Positions 17,942-26,806 of a stretch of 60,069 bases of DNA are shown in pieces. Numbering within the stretch: position 1 is the first letter of the stretch; every line of letters starts with the position of its first letter. The notes beneath the pieces were generated by a model. The model searched no databases. It was not told the DNA's origin and worked only from the letters and a program-made list of their open reading frames with translations. The translations under genes and the position numbers were made by a program. Source of the DNA: Deltaproteobacteria bacterium CG11_big_fil_rev_8_21_14_0_20_45_16 (lineage in GTDB: Bacteria > Bdellovibrionota > UBA2394); assembly GCA_002787535.1 (NCBI GenBank), contig PCXB01000078.1:1-60069 (forward strand), read 5' to 3'.

Positions 17942-18889
17942 GTGAGGGGATGTCCCGCATTTTTTATTTATTTTATATTTGTAAGTTTTATCGCCCATGC
18001 GGAAGATCCATGCACGCCAAATTTTCAAAAACTGGCCGGTGAAGTTGATTACGAAAAGATCAAGACAACTGGTCAGCAAGTCCAAATGCCCCTCCGGCAT
18101 CAGATGGAAGACCCCGTCGTAGGCCTGAATAGCCATCGCGTTTATCGTTCAGATTGGTCTTTGATTCTTAATTTACGTGATATGAATCGTGACGGAATTT
18201 TACTTTTTGATTTTCATACAAGAGATCCGCACTTTGTCCCTCGAATTAAACTTATTGTGAGGGATAAAGCCGAAACCGAATATGCTTTAAGACATGGTGA
18301 ATTGATCGAGCGCCACGTACTCCCGAATATCGAACTCGATCTCCATCGCGCTGAAAACCAAAGCTTTGAGGACCTAAATCTCTTAAGCCCTGTTCTTGAT
18401 CATATTGCTTTGCATACAAAGCCTGGCGAAATTTTTGATATCACTCTCAACGATCCCGTCCTAATAGATGAATTGAATACGATTTTGACCGAGACCTTGG
18501 ATCGATTCGCCTTCAAAGGTCAAGTCGATGCGCCCCGACGAGCGAGCCCTCGTGCAGCCGAAAACCCTTTATCGGATCATCATGCTTTTGATTCATTAAC
18601 TGAGAGTTATTTTCCGGTCTTGGATATGGCAACCGCACAGGGAGTTCTTTCAGGGCTTACGAATGATTTTGATTTTACAGGTAATGCTCTCGCTCATATC
18701 CGAGAAACGGACTGGGGTAAGGCAATCTTAGAATACACGGATCAACGTGCCTGGAAACTTAATCTCGAAATCGTTGGCTTTGATTTGGTGATGCGCGAAA
18801 AAGTCGATGAGCACGACGCTGAGACTGAAGGCGTGCGCCCCTTTGTTTTTACCTACGTCTTGAAGTTAGAAAGGGGTCAGGGCGGTTAA
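17942..18889 (+). CDS. secreted protein of unknown function
   Basis: The frame is open upstream, but I start it at GTG 17942 because aaggagg stands 8 bases before it and the residues that follow form a signal peptide (CPAFFIYFIFVSFIAHAE). The product is 315 residues. The mature part is mixed alpha/beta and acidic, with PRIKLIVRDKAETEYALRHG and GEIFDITLNDPVLIDELN as the most ordered pieces; I recognise no family. The C-terminus is odd: the last residues, RGQGG, and the stop codon lie inside a perfect palindrome and are identical to the C-terminus of the convergent acyl-CoA dehydrogenase. It probably belongs to the CpaF transcript (53 bases downstream of the small gene). Confidence 0.72.
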   Translation: MRGCPAFFIYFIFVSFIAHAEDPCTPNFQKLAGEVDYEKIKTTGQQVQMPLRHQMEDPVVGLNSHRVYRSDWSLILNLRDMNRDGILLFDFHTRDPHFVPRIKLIVRDKAETEYALRHGELIERHVLPNIELDLHRAENQSFEDLNLLSPVLDHIALHTKPGEIFDITLNDPVLIDELNTILTETLDRFAFKGQVDAPRRASPRAAENPLSDHHAFDSLTESYFPVLDMATAQGVLSGLTNDFDFTGNALAHIRETDWGKAILEYTDQRAWKLNLEIVGFDLVMREKVDEHDAETEGVRPFVFTYVLKLERGQGG

Positions 18890-18930
18890 GTGCCAGGTTG
18901 CTAACCTGGCACTTAACCGCCCTGACCCCT
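18872..18930. repeat. perfect 59-bp palindrome with 28-base arms and a 3-base loop
   Basis: Arms 18872-18899 and 18903-18930 are exact reverse complements (28 of 28 bases), separated by gct. Each arm carries, in order, ggggtcaggg, cggttaa and gtgccaggtt. Both convergent coding regions end inside it at mirror-image taa codons (18887-18889 plus; 18913-18915 minus). It could act as a two-way transcription terminator by forming a very stable hairpin. It lacks the following T-run of a classic intrinsic terminator. A REP-like mobile palindrome inserted at the gene junction is the other reading. Confidence 0.9.
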
Positions 18931-20064
18931 AAGTATATTGCGGGAGATGATCATACGCTGAACTTCGCTCGTGCCTTCGCCAATCGTGCAGATACGGCAG
19001 TCCCGCCAATATCGCTCAACAGGATAATCTTTAATATAGCCATAGCCCCCATGAATCTGAATAGCCTCATCACAGGCTTTCAAGCCAGCTTCCGAAGCAA
19101 ACAGTTTAGCCATCGAAGCTTCCGTATTAATCGATCGCCCTTCCCTATGAAGATAACAGGCCCGATAGAGTAGAAGTCTCGCCGCCTCCAACTCAGTTGC
19201 CATATTCGCCAGCTTCCACTGAATCGCCTGAAAATTGGCTATCGGCTGACCAAACTGCTCCCGCTCTTTGGCATAGCGAATACTCTCTTCGAGCGCCCCG
19301 CGCCCCAAACCCAAGGCCATCGCGCCAATGATCACCCGACCCTTATCCAAAATTTTCAACGTATCGATAAAACCCATATCGCGTTCACCGACAAGATTCT
19401 CCTTAGGCACGCGCACGTTATCAAGACTCAAGGTCGAGGTGTCGCTTCCTCGACAGCCTAATTTGTCCTCAGGCTTCCCAGGCGTAAAACCAGGTGTCCC
19501 CTTTTCAATAATAAAAGCCGACACGCCTTTCTGACGTTTTTCTGGCGAGGTTTTCGCCAAGACTAAATAAACATCACCAACCGATCCCTGGGTAATAAAA
19601 GCCTTAGAGCCATTCAAAACAAAGCAGTCCTTTTCTTCGACCGCCACAGTTTTCATGCCACTGGCATCACTACCACTTCCAGGTTCGGTTAAAGCCCAAG
19701 CCGAGAGTTTTTTTCCAGCTGCAATATCTGGAAGATATTTCTTCTTTTGAGCTTCATTTCCAAATTCCAAAATATGTTTTGATCCCAGTCCATTGTGAGA
19801 AGCCAAGGTTAAGGCCGTCGAACCACAATGACGGGCCACTTCCTCCATCACAATTGCGCAAGACAATAGATCCAAATCCGAGCCACCATACTCCTCGGGA
19901 ATACTCATTCCCATAAAACCTAGTTCCGCTAATTTGGGGACTAATTCATGTGGAAATTTTTTTTCCTGATCCCACTTTGAAGCGGTCTCTTTAAGATCGG
20001 ACTCACTAAAATTTCTTGCCAATTGTCGAATCGCCTTGTGATCATCACTTAATTCAAAATTCAT
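18913..20064 (-). CDS. acyl-CoA dehydrogenase (third paralogue of the cluster)
   Basis: An FAD flavoenzyme that makes the alpha-beta double bond of acyl-CoA in beta-oxidation, passing electrons to ETF. Its 383 residues match the short/medium-chain family. FAD and substrate-contact motifs are SAWALTEPGSGSDASGM and NGSKAFITQGSVGDVY, the central signature is REQFGQPIANFQAIQWKLA, and the C-terminal catalytic glutamate lies in GEGTSEVQRMIISRNIL. The ATG overlaps the stop of the preceding dehydrogenase by 4 bases. The C-terminus RGQGG is encoded by the palindrome; relatives in this cluster end differently. Chain-length specificity cannot be told from sequence. Confidence 0.93.
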   Translation of the reverse strand: MNFELSDDHKAIRQLARNFSESDLKETASKWDQEKKFPHELVPKLAELGFMGMSIPEEYGGSDLDLLSCAIVMEEVARHCGSTALTLASHNGLGSKHILEFGNEAQKKKYLPDIAAGKKLSAWALTEPGSGSDASGMKTVAVEEKDCFVLNGSKAFITQGSVGDVYLVLAKTSPEKRQKGVSAFIIEKGTPGFTPGKPEDKLGCRGSDTSTLSLDNVRVPKENLVGERDMGFIDTLKILDKGRVIIGAMALGLGRGALEESIRYAKEREQFGQPIANFQAIQWKLANMATELEAARLLLYRACYLHREGRSINTEASMAKLFASEAGLKACDEAIQIHGGYGYIKDYPVERYWRDCRICTIGEGTSEVQRMIISRNILRGQGG

Positions 20065-21209
20065 AACCCTCCCAAAATATTTTTTGCTATCACTGTGCGT
20101 TGAATCTCACTCGTTCCTTCATAAAGAGAAGTCACGCGAACATCTCGATAGTATTTTTCAACCGGATAATCCTTGATATAACCGTAGCCCCCATGAATCT
20201 GTATCATCTCATCGCAAAGACGAATCGCCATCTCGGTTGAAAATAATTTTGCCATACTGGCCTCAAGACGATGCGGAAGCTTCTGCGACTTAAGCCAAGC
20301 GGCTCGCCGAATCAAAAGTTCAGCAGCTGATAATTCCGTCGAAGCATTTGCGATTTTCCACTGAATCGCCTGAAACTCGCCAAGCGTCTTTCCAAACTGT
20401 TCACGAACTTTGGCATATTCGATTCCAGCTTCTAGCGAACGTTTTGCTACTCCCAAAGCTTGCGAGGCCACCGAAATTCGTCCGCCGTCCAAAGCTCGCA
20501 AAGCAACCTGCATGCCCTCGCCTTCATTCAATAAGCGGTCTGATTCGGGAACTAAGACGTTCTCAAATACCATCCTGGTCGTACTCGAAGCATTCAGCCC
20601 CATTTTGTCTTCTTCTTTTCCAATGACTACACCTTTGCTTGCTCGCGGAACTAGGAAAGCCGAAACACCTTTTGATCCGTTAATTTCCGTATTCGTCCGG
20701 GCCATAATCAAAAAGAAGTTTGAAAAAGCTCCGTTAGTCACATAGATTTTTTCACCATTGAGGCAATACTGATCGCCTTCTTTCTTTGCGGTCATCTGGA
20801 GAGCACTCGCATCAGATCCACTTGAATTCTCGGTCAGACAAAAACTTGCGGTCGGGGATTCGCCCGAAAGTAACTGAGATAAAAACTTATCATGATGATG
20901 CTTCTGGCCCTCACGAACCAAGACATCCGCAATCATATTTGTCACAGCCACCGAAATACTCGTCGAGGCACAAATTCTTGCTAGCTCAGTAATGACGAGA
21001 GAAAAACTTAGGCTATCTAGCCCCGCCCCGCCCTGAGCTTCCGGAACCATCAAACTCATAAAGCCTTCGGCAGAAAGCTTTTTGAGAAGATCCATGGGCA
21101 ATTTATCGCGATCCGACAGTTTACTGACAACTGGCGCCACAATAGTTTCCGAAAAATTTCTCGCCCATTCCTGAACAGCCTTTTGATCATCAGTTAGTTC
21201 AAATTTCAT
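20061..21209 (-). CDS. acyl-CoA dehydrogenase (second paralogue of the cluster)
   Basis: The 382-residue product has the same fold and motifs as its neighbours: ASFCLTENSSGSDASALQM, NGEKIYVTNGAFSNFF, REQFGKTLGEFQAIQWKIA, and the catalytic-glutamate segment YEGTSEIQRTVIAKNIL. The substrate-loop sequence differs (TENSSGS in place of TEPGSGS), so it probably handles a different acyl group from the other two. It begins 16 bases after the upstream dehydrogenase and overlaps the downstream one by 4 bases. Confidence 0.93.
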   Translation of the reverse strand: MKFELTDDQKAVQEWARNFSETIVAPVVSKLSDRDKLPMDLLKKLSAEGFMSLMVPEAQGGAGLDSLSFSLVITELARICASTSISVAVTNMIADVLVREGQKHHHDKFLSQLLSGESPTASFCLTENSSGSDASALQMTAKKEGDQYCLNGEKIYVTNGAFSNFFLIMARTNTEINGSKGVSAFLVPRASKGVVIGKEEDKMGLNASSTTRMVFENVLVPESDRLLNEGEGMQVALRALDGGRISVASQALGVAKRSLEAGIEYAKVREQFGKTLGEFQAIQWKIANASTELSAAELLIRRAAWLKSQKLPHRLEASMAKLFSTEMAIRLCDEMIQIHGGYGYIKDYPVEKYYRDVRVTSLYEGTSEIQRTVIAKNILGGL

Positions 21210-21225
21210 AATTACTTGTCAGATC

Positions 21226-22383
21226 TTATAAATCTGAAAGACCCTCTTTTATAAGATTCCGCGCAATTAGTATCCTTTGAACCTCGCTGGTTCCTTCGTA
21301 TATTTCGCAAATTTTGGCATCTCGGAAAAGCCGTTCGGGAATATAATCTTCGACATAGCCATAGCCGCCATGAATCTGAACGGCTGCCCAAGCGTTGTAC
21401 ATGCACATTTCCGAGGCATAGAGTTTGGCCTGACTTGACTCGACAGGCGTTCGAGCCCCAGTGCCTTTGAGCTGCGCCGCTTTGTAAGTCAGCATTCGAG
21501 CGGCTTCGAGTCGAGTTGCCATATCCGCCATCATAAATTGAATGGCCTGAAAATTCGCAATCGGTTGTCCAAATTGTTCCCGCTCCTTGGAGTACTTTAG
21601 CGAAGCCGTCAGCGCTGCCTGACCAATCCCCAAGGCTTGAGCGGCAATACCAATTCGACCTACCTCTAAAGTGCTCATAGCTACTTTGAAGCCCTCTCCT
21701 TCACGATGCAAAAGATTGGCTTCGGGCACTTCCACATTATCCAATACGATTTGGACACAAGAGCTTCCCTTAATCCCTAGCTTCTTTTCCTTCTTCGAAA
21801 TCTTAAAACCAGGACTTTTGGTTTCCACTATAAACGCGGAAATTCCTTTGACACCTTTTTCGGGAGCCGTACTCGCATAAACGATACAAAGATCAGCTTC
21901 GGCCCCGTTAGTTATAAACTGCTTCGTTCCATTCAAAACAAAAGACTGTCCCTTTTTGATCGCCTTAGTTTCCTGATGACCAGCATCCGTTCCAGCATTG
22001 GGTTCGGTAAGCGCATAACATCCAAGCTTCTCACCCTTGGCTAGGGGAACTAAAAATCTCTGTTTCTGTTCGTCCGTCGCAAAACTCTTGATAGGCTCAC
22101 AAACCAACGAATTGTTTACTGACATAATGACACCCGTGGAGGCGCAAGCTGTCGAAATTTCTTCAAGAGCTAAAACATAGGCCAACATATCCATGCCGGC
22201 ACCACCCAAACTTTCGGGAACGCACATCCCCATCAAACTCAATCCCGCCATCTCCTTGACAAGTTCTTGAGGGTATCGCCCTGTCTTATCCAATTCGTCT
22301 GCAAGGGGGCGCACGCGTCGATCGGCAAAATCTCTGGCCATATCGCGGACGGCTATCTGCTCATCAGTAAAATTAAAATTCAC
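21226..22383 (-). CDS. acyl-CoA dehydrogenase (first paralogue of the cluster)
   Basis: A longer open frame starts inside hbd, but I choose the GTG complementary to 22381-22383. It follows hbd by 8 bases, has aggag 5 bases upstream, and yields 385 residues beginning with the family-typical NFNFTDEQIAVRDMARDF. Motifs are GCYALTEPNAGTDAGHQE, NGTKQFITNGAEADLC, REQFGQPIANFQAIQFMMA and YEGTSEVQRILIARNLI with the catalytic glutamate. TEPNAGTDA resembles butyryl/short-chain enzymes, which fits its position directly after 3-hydroxybutyryl-CoA dehydrogenase. Confidence 0.92.
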   Translation of the reverse strand: MNFNFTDEQIAVRDMARDFADRRVRPLADELDKTGRYPQELVKEMAGLSLMGMCVPESLGGAGMDMLAYVLALEEISTACASTGVIMSVNNSLVCEPIKSFATDEQKQRFLVPLAKGEKLGCYALTEPNAGTDAGHQETKAIKKGQSFVLNGTKQFITNGAEADLCIVYASTAPEKGVKGISAFIVETKSPGFKISKKEKKLGIKGSSCVQIVLDNVEVPEANLLHREGEGFKVAMSTLEVGRIGIAAQALGIGQAALTASLKYSKEREQFGQPIANFQAIQFMMADMATRLEAARMLTYKAAQLKGTGARTPVESSQAKLYASEMCMYNAWAAVQIHGGYGYVEDYIPERLFRDAKICEIYEGTSEVQRILIARNLIKEGLSDL

Positions 22384-22391
22384 AAGTTCTC

Positions 22392-23246
22392 CTATTTTTG
22401 AGGATATTCGTAAAAGCCTCGTCCGGACTTCCGACCCAAGAGCCCCGCCGCCACGTAGTTCTTGAGCAAGGGGCAAGCCCGGTATTTGGAATCGCCAAGC
22501 CCTTCATGCAAAACCTCCATAATCGCTAAACAAGTATCCAATCCAATAAAATCAGCAAGCTCCAATGGTCCCATAGGGTGATTGGTTCCAAGTTTCATAC
22601 CCGTATCAATCGCTTCTTTGCAGCCGACTCCTTCATAGAGTGCAAAAATCGCTTCATTAATCATGGGCATCAAGATGCGATTAACGACAAATCCAGGATA
22701 GTCAGCGGACTTCGTCCCAGTCTTATCGATCGCGGCCACAAGCGCTTCCATCCTTGTCATCGTGTCACTAGAAGTTAGTTGTCCTGAAATTAACTCCACT
22801 AATTTCATGATGGGCACAGGATTCATAAAGTGAACCCCGACAAATTTTTCGGGACGATTCGTTATGGCGGCTAATTTTGTAATGCTAATAGACGACGTAT
22901 TGGAAGCCAAAATAGAGGACGAAGGCAGAATTTGGTCGAGCTTTTTAAAGATTTCGCACTTTATGGCAAAGTTCTCCGTCGCAGCCTCAATCGCCAATTC
23001 GGCCGAAGCTACGCCTTCCATTTGATCGATCAATTGAATGCGCTCCATAACCTTTGATGGTTCCTCTTGAAGCCTTCCCTTTTCCTGTAACTTCGAAAGA
23101 CTCTTTTCTATCCCCGCTTTAGCTTTTTTCAATTGATCCCCAGAAATATCAAATAGAAACACATCCGCCGAATGCGAGGCCAAAACCTGCGCAATTCCAG
23201 AGCCCATTTGTCCTGAACCAATTACCGCAATTTTTTTAAAATTCAT
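22392..23246 (-). CDS. hbd: 3-hydroxyacyl-CoA (3-hydroxybutyryl-CoA) dehydrogenase
   Basis: Oxidises 3-hydroxyacyl-CoA to 3-ketoacyl-CoA with NAD. The Rossmann motif AVIGSGQMGSGIAQVL is at about 7-22. EAATENFAIK and LASNTSSISIT precede the catalytic stretch FVGVHFMNPVPIMKLVE (His in VHFMNP). The C-terminal domain has GFVVNRILMPMINEAI and LGTNHPMGPLELADFIGLD. At 284 residues it is the stand-alone short form, not a FadB fusion. It lies 38 bases after the thiolase gene and 8 before the first acyl-CoA dehydrogenase. Confidence 0.95.
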   Translation of the reverse strand: MNFKKIAVIGSGQMGSGIAQVLASHSADVFLFDISGDQLKKAKAGIEKSLSKLQEKGRLQEEPSKVMERIQLIDQMEGVASAELAIEAATENFAIKCEIFKKLDQILPSSSILASNTSSISITKLAAITNRPEKFVGVHFMNPVPIMKLVELISGQLTSSDTMTRMEALVAAIDKTGTKSADYPGFVVNRILMPMINEAIFALYEGVGCKEAIDTGMKLGTNHPMGPLELADFIGLDTCLAIMEVLHEGLGDSKYRACPLLKNYVAAGLLGRKSGRGFYEYPQK

Positions 23247-23284
23247 CTCTCATCCCTTTCATTGAGCAGCCCTCGAGTAAACGA

Positions 23285-24448
23285 TTAAAGTCGCTCAACC
23301 AACATAGCGATCGCCTCTCCCCCACCAATACAGAGACTGGCGATTCCTTTTTCACCTTTTTTCAAAGTATGTATGAGCGTTGTCATGAGTCGGGCTCCAC
23401 TTGCACCAATTGGATGGCCGAGTGCAACAGCTCCGCCCCGAGGATTCAAGCAATCACGCGGAATGCCTAATTCTTTTTGAGCCGCCATCGCTACTACCGA
23501 AAAAGCCTCATTAATTTCAAAACTGGTGATATCACCAACCTTAAGACTAGTTTCTGATAACAATTTTTTCACACAAGCCACAGGAGCTGTAGTAAACCAC
23601 TCAGGTTCATGAGCGTATTCCGTTGTATGAATAATTTTGGCCATCGCTTTATGACGAAGAGCTTCATCCTCCGGCCCCAAAATTAAAGCTGCCGCGCCGT
23701 CATTGAGGGAGCTCGCATTGGCCGCCGTGACCGTGCCCTCTTTGTCGAAGGCTGGTCTCAGGGTTGAAAACTTTTCTATCTGACCTCGACCAGGCTCTTC
23801 GTCGATCTCCACAGTGATTTTGTTTTTCTTCTCTTGAATTTCGACGCCGACGATCTCGGACTTAAATAAACCTTCTTGAATACTCTTTAAAGCCCGCTCG
23901 TAACTTTCACGAGCAAACTGATCTTGCTGCTCGCGAGTAAATTTATATTCGCGAGCACAAAGCTCGGCAGCATTTCCCATATGGAAGCGATTATAAACAT
24001 CCCAAAGTCCATCGTGAATCATTCCATCAATCAGCTCTTGGTTGCCCATTCGAAATCCCGCCCGCGCCTTCGTCACATAGTAAGGGCATTGAGACATATT
24101 CTCCATTCCACCCGCCAAGATAAAACCTGCCCGTCCAAGAGCTATCCGATCCGCGGCCAAACTCAATGCCTTGAGACCTGATCCACAAACTTTGTTGATG
24201 GTCATTGCCCGAACCGAAATGGGGAGCTCAGAAAAAATCGCGACCTGTCTTGCGGGCGCCTGACCCTGGCCTGCCGTCAATACCGAGCCCATAATCGCTT
24301 CATCAATTTGAGCAGGCTTAAGACCCGACTCCATTAAAGCCGCTCGGGCCGCGGTCGCTCCGAGCTGCGAGGCCGAAATCGAGGATAAATTTCCCATAAA
24401 ACTACCAATCGCGGTTCGTTTGGCACTGTAAATAACTGCGGTTTTCAT
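23285..24448 (-). CDS. atoB: acetyl-CoA C-acetyltransferase (thiolase)
   Basis: Cleaves or condenses acetoacetyl-CoA and longer 3-ketoacyl-CoA. The 387 residues carry the nucleophile cysteine in [15 protein letters not shown] (Cys88), [27 protein letters not shown], the histidine motif [18 protein letters not shown], and the second cysteine in [15 protein letters not shown]. It is the first gene of a minus-strand operon with hbd and three acyl-CoA dehydrogenases. A crotonase and ETF genes, needed to complete the spiral, are not in this window. Confidence 0.94.
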   Translation of the reverse strand: MKTAVIYSAKRTAIGSFMGNLSSISASQLGATAARAALMESGLKPAQIDEAIMGSVLTAGQGQAPARQVAIFSELPISVRAMTINKVCGSGLKALSLAADRIALGRAGFILAGGMENMSQCPYYVTKARAGFRMGNQELIDGMIHDGLWDVYNRFHMGNAAELCAREYKFTREQQDQFARESYERALKSIQEGLFKSEIVGVEIQEKKNKITVEIDEEPGRGQIEKFSTLRPAFDKEGTVTAANASSLNDGAAALILGPEDEALRHKAMAKIIHTTEYAHEPEWFTTAPVACVKKLLSETSLKVGDITSFEINEAFSVVAMAAQKELGIPRDCLNPRGGAVALGHPIGASGARLMTTLIHTLKKGEKGIASLCIGGGEAIAMLVERL

Positions 24449-24515
24449 GGAGAAAGCCTATCGATTTTTCCTTGTAGTGGCCAGCACTTGGCACTTGAAC
24501 TAAGCTAGGTTTTTT

Positions 24516-25835
24516 ATGACTGCGCTAGATTTTGCTAATTCGATTGTCAAAGGCCTCCGAAGCGCTGGATTCGAAGCTTATTTTGCGGGCGGCTGTGTAC
24601 GCGATATGATATTGGGTCGGCCACCTCAAGATTACGATATTTCAACGAACGCCTTACCGGTCGATATTCAAAAAATTTTTCCTCGCACGGTCATCGTTGG
24701 CGAAGCCTTTAATGTTATTTTGATTATATCCGAACACAAAGAAAAACCATTTACAATTGAGGTCGCCACTTTTCGGAAGGACGTGGGCATCAAAGATGGT
24801 CGGCATCCTGAGCGAGTCGAAATGGCTACCGCACGTGAGGATGTCGAACGTCGGGATTTCACGATTAACGGCATGCTTTATGATCCGGTCGACGACAAGA
24901 TCTTGGATTGGGTTGGAGGCCAAGAAGATCTTAAAAAGAAAATCATTCGAGCCATAAGCGATCCAGAACTCCGATTGCGGGAGGATCACTTGAGAATGCT
25001 TCGAGCGATTCGCTTTGCCTCTCGATTTTCCTACCAAATCGAAGAGTCTCTTTGGAAAGGAATTCAGAAAAACGTTAGTTGGATTCAGAATATTTCCGCT
25101 GAAAGAATATTTGATGAATTTACGAAAATGTTAACTGAGGGACATGCCGCCCAGGCCTATGAAAGCTTAGCCGACTCTGGCTTGCTCGGAATCATCATGC
25201 CCGAGGCCCTCAAAATGAAGGGCGTTCCTCAGCCACCCGAGTACCATCCGGAGGGAGATGTTTGGGTTCATACCATGCTTCTCCTTAAGCAGCTAACGAC
25301 AGCTCACAGCAAAGAAGTCGCCTGGGGATGCTTGCTTCATGATATCGGCAAGCCTTCGACTTTTGAGCATCATCCGCCCGATCGAATCCGCTTCAATAGG
25401 CATGCCCAAATTGGACGCGAAATGAGTGGTTTAATTTTAAAGCGATTGAAGGCCCCGACGCATTTGAGAGAAGTTGTCTGCGAACTGGTCGATCAACATC
25501 TTCGTTTTGCCGATGTCAAAAAAATGAAGCCCTCAACTTTGAAACGATTTTTGCGAAACCCAAACTTTCCATTGCATTTGGAACAACACCGAATCGATTG
25601 TCTCGCTTCGCACGCGAATCTCGAGCTTTATGATTTCTGCCAGCAAGCCTTGGCCGAAATGCCGGAAGAAAGCCTGCGCCCCAAGCCCCTGATAAATGGT
25701 GATGACCTGATCGCAATGGGGCTTCAACCTGGACCAAAGTTCAAGAAGATCCTTGAGGCGGTCGAAACCGAACAGTTGGAAGGCCGTCTATCGAGTGAAA
25801 AACAAGCACTAGAGTTCGTAAGAGAGCATTTTTAG
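24516..25835 (+). CDS. CCA tRNA nucleotidyltransferase / poly(A) polymerase family protein with HD domain
   Basis: A class II nucleotidyltransferase that adds CCA to tRNA 3' ends or adenylates RNA. The head domain has FAGGCVRDMILGRPPQDYDI (about 22-41) with the metal-binding DYD. RRDFTINGMLYDP and the RAIRFASRFSYQIEESLW neck segment follow. A C-terminal HD phosphohydrolase-like domain is seen in GCLLHDIGKPSTFEHH, RFNRHAQIG and LVDQHLRFADVKKMK. Its 439 residues and HD domain resemble the E. coli-type Cca and deltaproteobacterial relatives. CCA-adding versus poly(A) polymerase activity cannot be separated safely by eye. It is a single-gene unit. Confidence 0.88.
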   Translation: MTALDFANSIVKGLRSAGFEAYFAGGCVRDMILGRPPQDYDISTNALPVDIQKIFPRTVIVGEAFNVILIISEHKEKPFTIEVATFRKDVGIKDGRHPERVEMATAREDVERRDFTINGMLYDPVDDKILDWVGGQEDLKKKIIRAISDPELRLREDHLRMLRAIRFASRFSYQIEESLWKGIQKNVSWIQNISAERIFDEFTKMLTEGHAAQAYESLADSGLLGIIMPEALKMKGVPQPPEYHPEGDVWVHTMLLLKQLTTAHSKEVAWGCLLHDIGKPSTFEHHPPDRIRFNRHAQIGREMSGLILKRLKAPTHLREVVCELVDQHLRFADVKKMKPSTLKRFLRNPNFPLHLEQHRIDCLASHANLELYDFCQQALAEMPEESLRPKPLINGDDLIAMGLQPGPKFKKILEAVETEQLEGRLSSEKQALEFVREHF

Positions 25836-25924
25836 GCCATTTATCTAGCCAAGAACTACTTTCTGAAGTCTAAAGCTGCCGACTTGCTCTTTGAAGATTT
25901 TGGAACTAGCTTCCGAAATCAATT

Positions 25925-26521
25925 ATGAAAGCTATTAGAAAAAAACATCGGATCGTTCTCATTCTTTCCTTGCTAAGTCTCGCCCCAATAACTGGCCAGA
26001 ATATTTATGCGCAAGAAGCCAATGGGGTACCTCCAGCATCTGACGGTCCTGGATGGGTAAGGCGCCCCATAGATCTTGAAAGTATCGCAGCTTATCGCGA
26101 TCTCGAAGACAAATTGAAAGGCCGCACCCCATTCTTTCCAGCAGTTTACGATCCAGCGACTGGCTATATGCCTGCCCGACTTCTCTACACAGCTCGAGAA
26201 GAAAACCCTGAAGGAAGTTTTCGCTATGGAGTCAAAGAAGCTCCCGATGGGGCCTTGTATGCCTATGTCGAAATCGATGGTTATGGCGAATTTCGAATCG
26301 GCGACCTAAGCCCTGAGCCTGAACTTATCGCGCCGCACCACAGTATGCCCGTAGTGGAACCTAATGAGATTTTTCCCCTTCGATTCAGCCCGAACGCTAG
26401 ATTATTTCCATTTCCTCATCCAAAGATTCCAGGATGGAATCGCTATTTCCTTGGACTCAGTGGCCAGCCAAACGCCGAGGGTTGCGTCATGCTGCTAGTG
26501 GATGTTGCTCGAAACTACTAA
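25925..26521 (+). CDS. secreted protein of unknown function
   Basis: A 198-residue product with an N-terminal signal peptide (basic MKAIRKKHR then IVLILSLLSLAPITG, likely cut after YAQ). The mature part is rich in Pro, aromatic and acidic residues (TPFFPAVYDPATGYMPARLL, YAYVEIDGYGEFRIGDLSPE, LFPFPHPKIPGWNRYFLG). It contains a single late cysteine (EGCVMLL). I recognise no domain. It lies 89 bases after the nucleotidyltransferase gene, with no visible link to it. Confidence 0.65.
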   Translation: MKAIRKKHRIVLILSLLSLAPITGQNIYAQEANGVPPASDGPGWVRRPIDLESIAAYRDLEDKLKGRTPFFPAVYDPATGYMPARLLYTAREENPEGSFRYGVKEAPDGALYAYVEIDGYGEFRIGDLSPEPELIAPHHSMPVVEPNEIFPLRFSPNARLFPFPHPKIPGWNRYFLGLSGQPNAEGCVMLLVDVARNY

Positions 26522-26536
26522 GCTTGGAAATTATTA

Positions 26537-26722
26537 TTACGAGGCCTTGGATTTCGTAGCCGTAGATTTTTCGTCAGTAGATTTTTCGTCAGAGGCTGGT
26601 GTCGCGAAATAAGTATAGTAATTGATCGTGCCCTTTAGACGTGCGGCGCGCTTTCGCTCCTTGCCGGCTTTCGTACGTTTCAATTTTCGATGGAGCTCCG
26701 AAATCGCTGTTGGTGATGGCAT
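26537..26722 (-). CDS. small lysine/arginine-rich protein with a duplicated DEKST tail
   Basis: A 61-residue basic protein. The core ELHRKLKRTKAGKERKRAAR looks like small RNA/ribosome-associated basic proteins that turn up as hypotheticals in deltaproteobacteria, but that link is from memory. The tail contains DEKST twice in a row, encoded by the 15-bp tandem repeat at 26562-26591. Ribosome binding is weak (aaggcgg about 4 bases before the ATG). It could be a false gene; the ordered basic helix and short gaps on both sides favour a real one. Confidence 0.5.
   Translation of the reverse strand: MPSPTAISELHRKLKRTKAGKERKRAARLKGTINYYTYFATPASDEKSTDEKSTATKSKAS
26562..26591. repeat. 15-bp tandem duplication inside a coding region
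   Basis: The 15-mer gtagatttttcgtca occurs twice back to back (26562-26576 and 26577-26591). The unit is a multiple of three, so it adds five residues (DEKST, minus strand) without a frameshift. Probably a slippage duplication. Confidence 0.9.
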
Positions 26723-26806
26723 AGACCGCCTTTTTCATTCAGTTTTAAGCCTGGGTCAACAAGAAAGCTTAAGTTTGTAGCCCTTTTTACAAGGCCAGGA
26801 GACGGC

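Noticed and set aside
18872-18930. Palindrome as a plain intrinsic terminator only
   Set aside because: The hairpin is far longer than usual, has no flanking T-run on either side, and includes coding sequence of both genes, so an inserted element is at least as likely.
22384-22476. N-terminal extension of the first acyl-CoA dehydrogenase
   Set aside because: It lies inside hbd in another frame; the GTG with aggag at 22381-22383 gives the normal family length.
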